Positions 6,819-9,680 of a stretch of 9,680 nt of DNA are shown in pieces (within the stretch, counting starts at the first letter, position 1; each line of letters starts with the position of its first letter). This DNA comes from JBFMHD01 sp040752395 [NCBI: Candidatus Hydrogenedentota bacterium] (lineage in GTDB: Bacteria; JBFMHD01). The DNA lies in the NCBI GenBank assembly GCA_040752395.1, contig JBFMHD010000101.1:1-9680 (forward strand), in the 5' to 3' direction. The notes beneath the pieces were generated by a model. It saw only the letters and a list, made by a program, of their open reading frames with translations. It was not told where the DNA came from and did no database searches. The position numbers and the translations under genes were made by a program.

Positions 6819-8265
6819 CTACTCTAATGAGATGTAATATATAAACTGAAAGATATTTTGGATCAAAAGTAATCTGGTTGAAAGAAGAAGAAATGTCTTT
6901 TTTGTAATCTAAAGGATTAAAGGTAAAAATAATATTTCTTGTGGACTCCGGAATATAAATCGTACCAGTTCTTTTATATTTTTCGGAAAATATCTGTGTT
7001 CCCAGAGGCCTTCTATAAAAAGATGGGGTGCATTTTTTATAGACCTCATCTATATGAAACACTCTGTATCGAGGTAAAAAATATGTGAGATTTATAAAAC
7101 CAAAATAATAATTCTCATCACCTATAATAACAGTATCAGTACCGTAATTTAGTTTTATATACTCTGTCATCCTTATCTGCAATTTCGATATTCTGTTGAT
7201 AAACGCAAAACTATAATGGGAAGGAACAAAAAGATAATAACAAATGCCCGGGATAAAAACGATAAAACTAATAATTTTTTTCACCCTCGTTTTGTAATTT
7301 GAAATAATAGACGATAAATAAACACTAATCGGTATAAATAACCACAACATATAACCCGCATCGTTTAAATGAACAAATAAATAAAATATTAATGCCGGCA
7401 TAAACAAAATGCCCCAGAAAATAATATCATTCTTTATTTCTAACTTTTTAAAAAAGGAAGCAGTTGTTCTAATCTTTGTATAAATATCCAAAAAAAGAAT
7501 AAAAAATCCAACTGGAGTTAATGTAAAAAACCCTATTATTAACATCCCAAAATTATGAGTTAACGGTATCTTTACGGTGTGCGAAAATAAAAGTTCCGAA
7601 ACAGTTTTAAAGTATGATAAAATTCCACCTGAAATAATAAAAAGAGGTATAAACCATAAACATATACCGATAAAAAATAAACCTATACCAAGTAGTTTGT
7701 ATATCTTTTTGAAAGAAGAATAATATAATATAAAAATATAAAGTGGTAGTAAAAGAACCATATCCTGCTGTCTAACACCGCCACTTATGCCTAATAATAA
7801 AGAAGAAAACAAAAGAAAACGCTTCTCTCTAAAACAAATATAAAATAAATATAAAATAATATTAAAAAGTAAACATACAAAGATATAGGGTCGAACCTGA
7901 TTTATATAATATAAAAAAATTGGTGAAGAAAATAAAATAGAATAAATTATATTTATCGATATCTGATATCTTTCTGTATATTTTTTCATTAAAAATATCA
8001 AAAATATAAAAGAGAGGTAGTTTAATAATATATAGCTCCAAAAAGGCTCTCTTATTATAAAAAAAATAATTTTAGTTGCCACGATATAAAAAATATATCC
8101 TGGTGCCTGGGGTTGAGACCCTGATATATCAAAATAATCCAATGCACGAATATATAATATAGAATCCCAGTGTACGGGATATGGTATAAGTGTTTGCAAC
8201 AAGCAGAATAACAAGAATATAGATATTAATAATAAAATTAAATTAAATATTTTATTGTAAAGCAT
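6808..8265 (-). CDS. Polytopic membrane glycosyltransferase-like protein (GT-C fold, GT39/ArnT-like)
   Basis: The 485-residue product has an N-terminal membrane helix (about 7-27) and roughly ten more, then a soluble C-terminal part (about 360-485). Right after the first helix comes HWDSILYIRALDYFD (32-46), where D34 is placed like the catalytic aspartate of GT-C enzymes. QPQAPGY follows at 51-57. Further motifs are GGVRQQD (162-168) and HLNDAGYMLWLFIP (299-312), which match bacterial GT39-like proteins. Such enzymes move a sugar from a polyprenyl-phosphate donor at the outer face of the membrane. Donor and acceptor here are unknown. The gene is clearly more AT-rich than its neighbours. No good Shine-Dalgarno precedes ATG 8263-8265, and weak expression or horizontal origin are possible. 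It follows the ATPase gene by 77 bases on the same strand. Confidence 0.7.
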   Translation of the reverse strand: MLYNKIFNLILLLISIFLLFCLLQTLIPYPVHWDSILYIRALDYFDISGSQPQAPGYIFYIVATKIIFFIIREPFWSYILLNYLSFIFLIFLMKKYTERYQISINIIYSILFSSPIFLYYINQVRPYIFVCLLFNIILYLFYICFREKRFLLFSSLLLGISGGVRQQDMVLLLPLYIFILYYSSFKKIYKLLGIGLFFIGICLWFIPLFIISGGILSYFKTVSELLFSHTVKIPLTHNFGMLIIGFFTLTPVGFFILFLDIYTKIRTTASFFKKLEIKNDIIFWGILFMPALIFYLFVHLNDAGYMLWLFIPISVYLSSIISNYKTRVKKIISFIVFIPGICYYLFVPSHYSFAFINRISKLQIRMTEYIKLNYGTDTVIIGDENYYFGFINLTYFLPRYRVFHIDEVYKKCTPSFYRRPLGTQIFSEKYKRTGTIYIPESTRNIIFTFNPLDYKKDISSSFNQITFDPKYLSVYILHLIRVGAV

Positions 8266-8280
8266 TGCTTTTTAGTTTTA

Positions 8281-8290
8281 ACCACGTGGT
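8281..8290. promoter_or_regulatory. Palindrome ACCACGTGGT upstream of the glycosyltransferase gene
   Basis: This is a perfect 10-bp palindrome located 16-25 bases before the glycosyltransferase start codon, in the 77-base gap after the ATPase gene. The gap is otherwise AT-rich and has no obvious ribosome binding site, so a GC-centred palindrome stands out. It could be an operator or a short hairpin in the leader. It is too short to assign to a regulator. Confidence 0.3.
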
Positions 8291-8342
8291 CTTTATAAAC
8301 CTATTTGTATTCTATCCGCTATAAGTGGAATTATCTATTTTT

Positions 8343-9464
8343 TTATGCTGGCAAGCAGGCTATTTTCCTGTCATCCTCAATACTGAATATCTGAGCTTTA
8401 GACATATCAAAAACCAGGTCTATCTGATCATTTACCTCTGCCTGGTCATCACCACTTACTCTTGCGGTTAACATATGCTTGCCAGTTGTCAGGTGTAAAT
8501 AAACCTCAGCGCCCATAGGTTCAACAATTTCTACGGTTGCTCTGACTGTATGTTCTGGTGGTGCATCAGGCATAAAAACTTTATCAAAAATATTTTCAGG
8601 TCGGATACCGAGCGTAACCTGTCTTGACTTAAGGTTTAGTTCTCTTAATTTATTAGCCATCTCTGGTAAAACTCTTACTCTGAACGTACCTTCATTTAAA
8701 TAAACATTCCCACTCTCTTCCTCAACAGTTGTCGTTATAAAATTCATAGGCGGCGTACCTATAAAACCAGCAACAAATTTATTAACAGGATTTTTATATA
8801 AGTCAATAGGCGCATCGGTCTGTTGTATTATACCATCCTTCATAACAACAATTTTGGTACCCATGGTCATAGCTTCTATCTGGTCATGGGTCACGTAAAT
8901 CATTGTAGCTTGAAGCCTTGTATGTAATTTAGACAACTCTGCTCTCATCTGCACCCTTAATTTAGCATCAAGATTGGATAACGGTTCATCAAATAAGAAT
9001 ACTTTTGGTTTTCTTACGATGGCTCTACCCACAGCGACCCGCTGCCGCTGACCGCCGGATAAAGCTTTTGGTTTTCGGTCTAAAAGTTCAGAGAGTCCGA
9101 GTGTCTCTGCTGCTTCTTTTACGCGTCTGTCAATCTCATCTTTCGGGAATTTTCGAAGTTTTAAACCAAATGCCATATTATCATAAACAGACATATGCGG
9201 ATACAACGCATAGTTCTGAAAGACCATTGCTATATCTCGGTCTTTAGGAGGAACATCATTTACAATTTTGTCATCAATATAAATTTCACCTTTTGTTATA
9301 TCCTCTAACCCTGCTACCATTCTTAAAGTAGTTGATTTCCCGCAACCAGAAGGTCCAACCAGAATAACAAACTCCTTATCCTCAACATTTATATTTGCAT
9401 CTTTAACTGCTTCGACGTTCCCTTCATATATTTTCCATACATTATTTAATCTCACGGTTGACAT
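8343..9464 (-). CDS. ugpC: Carbohydrate ABC importer ATP-binding protein, MalK/UgpC/MsmX type
   Basis: The 373-residue product is a complete importer ATPase. The nucleotide-binding domain has Walker A GPSGCGKST (37-45), Q-loop Q83 in VFQNYALYPHMSV, signature LSGGQRQR (135-142), Walker B VFLFDEP (155-161), D-loop SNLD (163-166) and switch histidine H193 (VTHDQ). The C-terminal part (about 235-370) is the MalK-type OB/MOBE regulatory domain, including GFIGTPPMNFI and LGIRPENI. It binds the cytoplasmic side of CUT1-family permeases and powers sugar or glycerol-phosphate uptake. No permease or binding protein is adjacent, so it may be a shared ATPase serving several importers, as MsmX does. The exact substrate, and hence the symbol, is uncertain. 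The start has AGGAGG six bases upstream, at the end of the right leader repeat. Confidence 0.93.
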   Translation of the reverse strand: MSTVRLNNVWKIYEGNVEAVKDANINVEDKEFVILVGPSGCGKSTTLRMVAGLEDITKGEIYIDDKIVNDVPPKDRDIAMVFQNYALYPHMSVYDNMAFGLKLRKFPKDEIDRRVKEAAETLGLSELLDRKPKALSGGQRQRVAVGRAIVRKPKVFLFDEPLSNLDAKLRVQMRAELSKLHTRLQATMIYVTHDQIEAMTMGTKIVVMKDGIIQQTDAPIDLYKNPVNKFVAGFIGTPPMNFITTTVEEESGNVYLNEGTFRVRVLPEMANKLRELNLKSRQVTLGIRPENIFDKVFMPDAPPEHTVRATVEIVEPMGAEVYLHLTTGKHMLTARVSGDDQAEVNDQIDLVFDMSKAQIFSIEDDRKIACLPA

Positions 9465-9470
9465 AAAAGC

Positions 9471-9510
9471 CCTCCTCTGAAAAACATTGTAACTATAATA
9501 ATATCAAGTA
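9471..9510 (-). promoter_or_regulatory. ATPase leader: possible promoter and strong ribosome binding site
   Basis: This block is the counterpart of 49-88 before nuoJ, with 36 of 40 bases identical. It has a -10-like TACAAT at 9486-9491 (minus strand) and AGGAGG at 9471-9476, six bases before the ATG, a better spacing than in the nuoJ copy. As there, no -35 box is correctly spaced. The four differences fall outside the shared ATGTTTTTCAGAGG core, apart from one in the purine run. Confidence 0.4.
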
Positions 9511-9515
9511 GAAGC

Positions 9516-9593
9516 AAGAGGCAAGATAACGGAAAGAAAGATAACGAAAGAAACAAGAAGCAAGATAACGGAAGAAGTGAGAGGTGTCAGGAC
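9516..9593 (-). repeat. Two imperfect 39-base tandem units inside the right leader repeat
   Basis: Bases 28-44 of the left copy align to two places here, offset by exactly 39 bases: once near 9515-9532 and once at 9554-9570. Shared words are GCAAGATAACGGAA and AGATAACGAAAG-like variants on the plus strand. This explains the length difference between the copies as a tandem duplication with later drift, or its loss from the left copy. Confidence 0.7.
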
Positions 9594-9594
9594 G

Positions 9595-9615
9595 GGCTAC
9601 AGGCTACGGACTACA
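9595..9615 (+). repeat. Heptamer tandem repeat GGCTACR x3
   Basis: The units are GGCTACA (9595-9601), GGCTACG (9602-9608) and GACTACA (9609-9615). They directly adjoin the outer end of the right leader repeat and share three bases with it (9595-9597). No coding role is visible. Confidence 0.75.
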
Positions 9616-9623
9616 GCCGGCTG
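9614..9623. repeat. Palindrome CAGCCGGCTG
   Basis: This is a perfect 10-bp palindrome after the GGCTACR units. It runs into GGCTGGAGCC (9619-9628), so several short GC-rich stems could form in this intergenic stretch. No U-run follows, and a terminator is not supported. Confidence 0.4.
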
Positions 9624-9650
9624 GAGCCAAAAGCCCAGAGCCTGCTGAAA

Positions 9651-9678
9651 AGTCTTGAGTCTTGAGTCTTGAGTCCTG
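9651..9678 (+). repeat. Heptamer tandem repeat AGTCTTG x4
   Basis: Three exact AGTCTTG units (9651-9671) are followed by AGTCCTG (9672-9678). The array may continue beyond the window. It is the second tandem array with a 7-base period in this intergenic region. Confidence 0.85.
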
Positions 9679-9680
9679 TT

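Larger units (their letters stand above)
9471..9597 (-). repeat. Right copy of inverted leader repeat, expanded form
   Basis: This is the reverse-complement partner of bases 1-88. Bases 9554-9597 are identical to 1-44, and 9471-9510 match 49-88 at 90 percent. It differs from the left copy by an extra 39-base internal segment. It ends at the ribosome binding site of the ATPase gene, so the same repeat forms the leader of two unrelated genes facing each other. Confidence 0.9.

Noticed and set aside
9005-9247. Plus-strand ORF inside the ATPase gene
   Set aside because: It lies opposite the conserved Q-loop-to-Walker B part of the ATPase and has no recognisable protein character. It is a shadow of the real gene.
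1-9597. Composite transposon bounded by inverted repeats
   Set aside because: No transposase is present, no target-site duplication can be seen because the left boundary is missing, and the enclosed genes include core complex I genes. Dispersed leader repeats explain it more simply.
9516-9680. CRISPR array
   Set aside because: The repeats are short, directly adjoining heptamers and a 39-base tandem duplication, with no unique spacers of even length and no cas genes.

Overview
The window looks like a low-GC, free-living respiring bacterium. It carries the membrane arm of respiratory complex I and a MalK/UgpC-type sugar-import ATPase. I cannot assign a phylum from sequence alone. The short heptameric intergenic repeats would suit an uncultivated candidate-phylum genome, but that is only an impression. 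No transposase, integrase, CRISPR array, tRNA or rRNA is visible.

Layout. Bases 1-100 hold a repeat-derived leader. Bases 101-5823 (+) are nuoJ-K-L-M-N, the last five genes of the standard complex I order. The first four overlap or nearly abut, and nuoN follows a 64-base gap containing a hairpin over its ribosome binding site. All key proton-channel residues I checked are present, so the membrane arm looks functional. Bases 5824-5882 are a short convergent junction. On the minus strand, read from right to left, come the ATPase gene (8343-9464), an AT-rich polytopic glycosyltransferase-like gene (6808-8265), an eroded or very short ORF (6609-6818), a small charged protein (6376-6609) and a nucleotidyltransferase-fold protein (5883-6371). 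The last two form a tight pair resembling nucleotidyltransferase toxin-antitoxin-type cassettes.

The most striking feature is at the two ends. The leader before nuoJ (1-88) and the leader before the ATPase gene (9471-9597) are copies of one sequence in inverted orientation. Each ends in the ribosome binding site of a different, unrelated gene. The outer 44 bases are identical. The gene-proximal 40 bases differ at four positions. The right copy has an extra internal 39-base unit. The two copies face inward across 9.4 kb and the two gene sets converge in the middle. The repeat material and the sequence outside the right copy share a 7-base periodicity (CTTGCTT, GGCTACR and AGTCTTG units). This looks like a dispersed repeat that carries a 5' untranslated leader and perhaps a promoter, so that one cis-element serves both complex I and a sugar-import ATPase.

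Functionally, NuoJKLMN form the proton-pumping part of NADH:quinone oxidoreductase. The ATPase would energise one or more carbohydrate ABC importers whose other subunits lie elsewhere. The glycosyltransferase-like protein probably works in cell-envelope glycan assembly.
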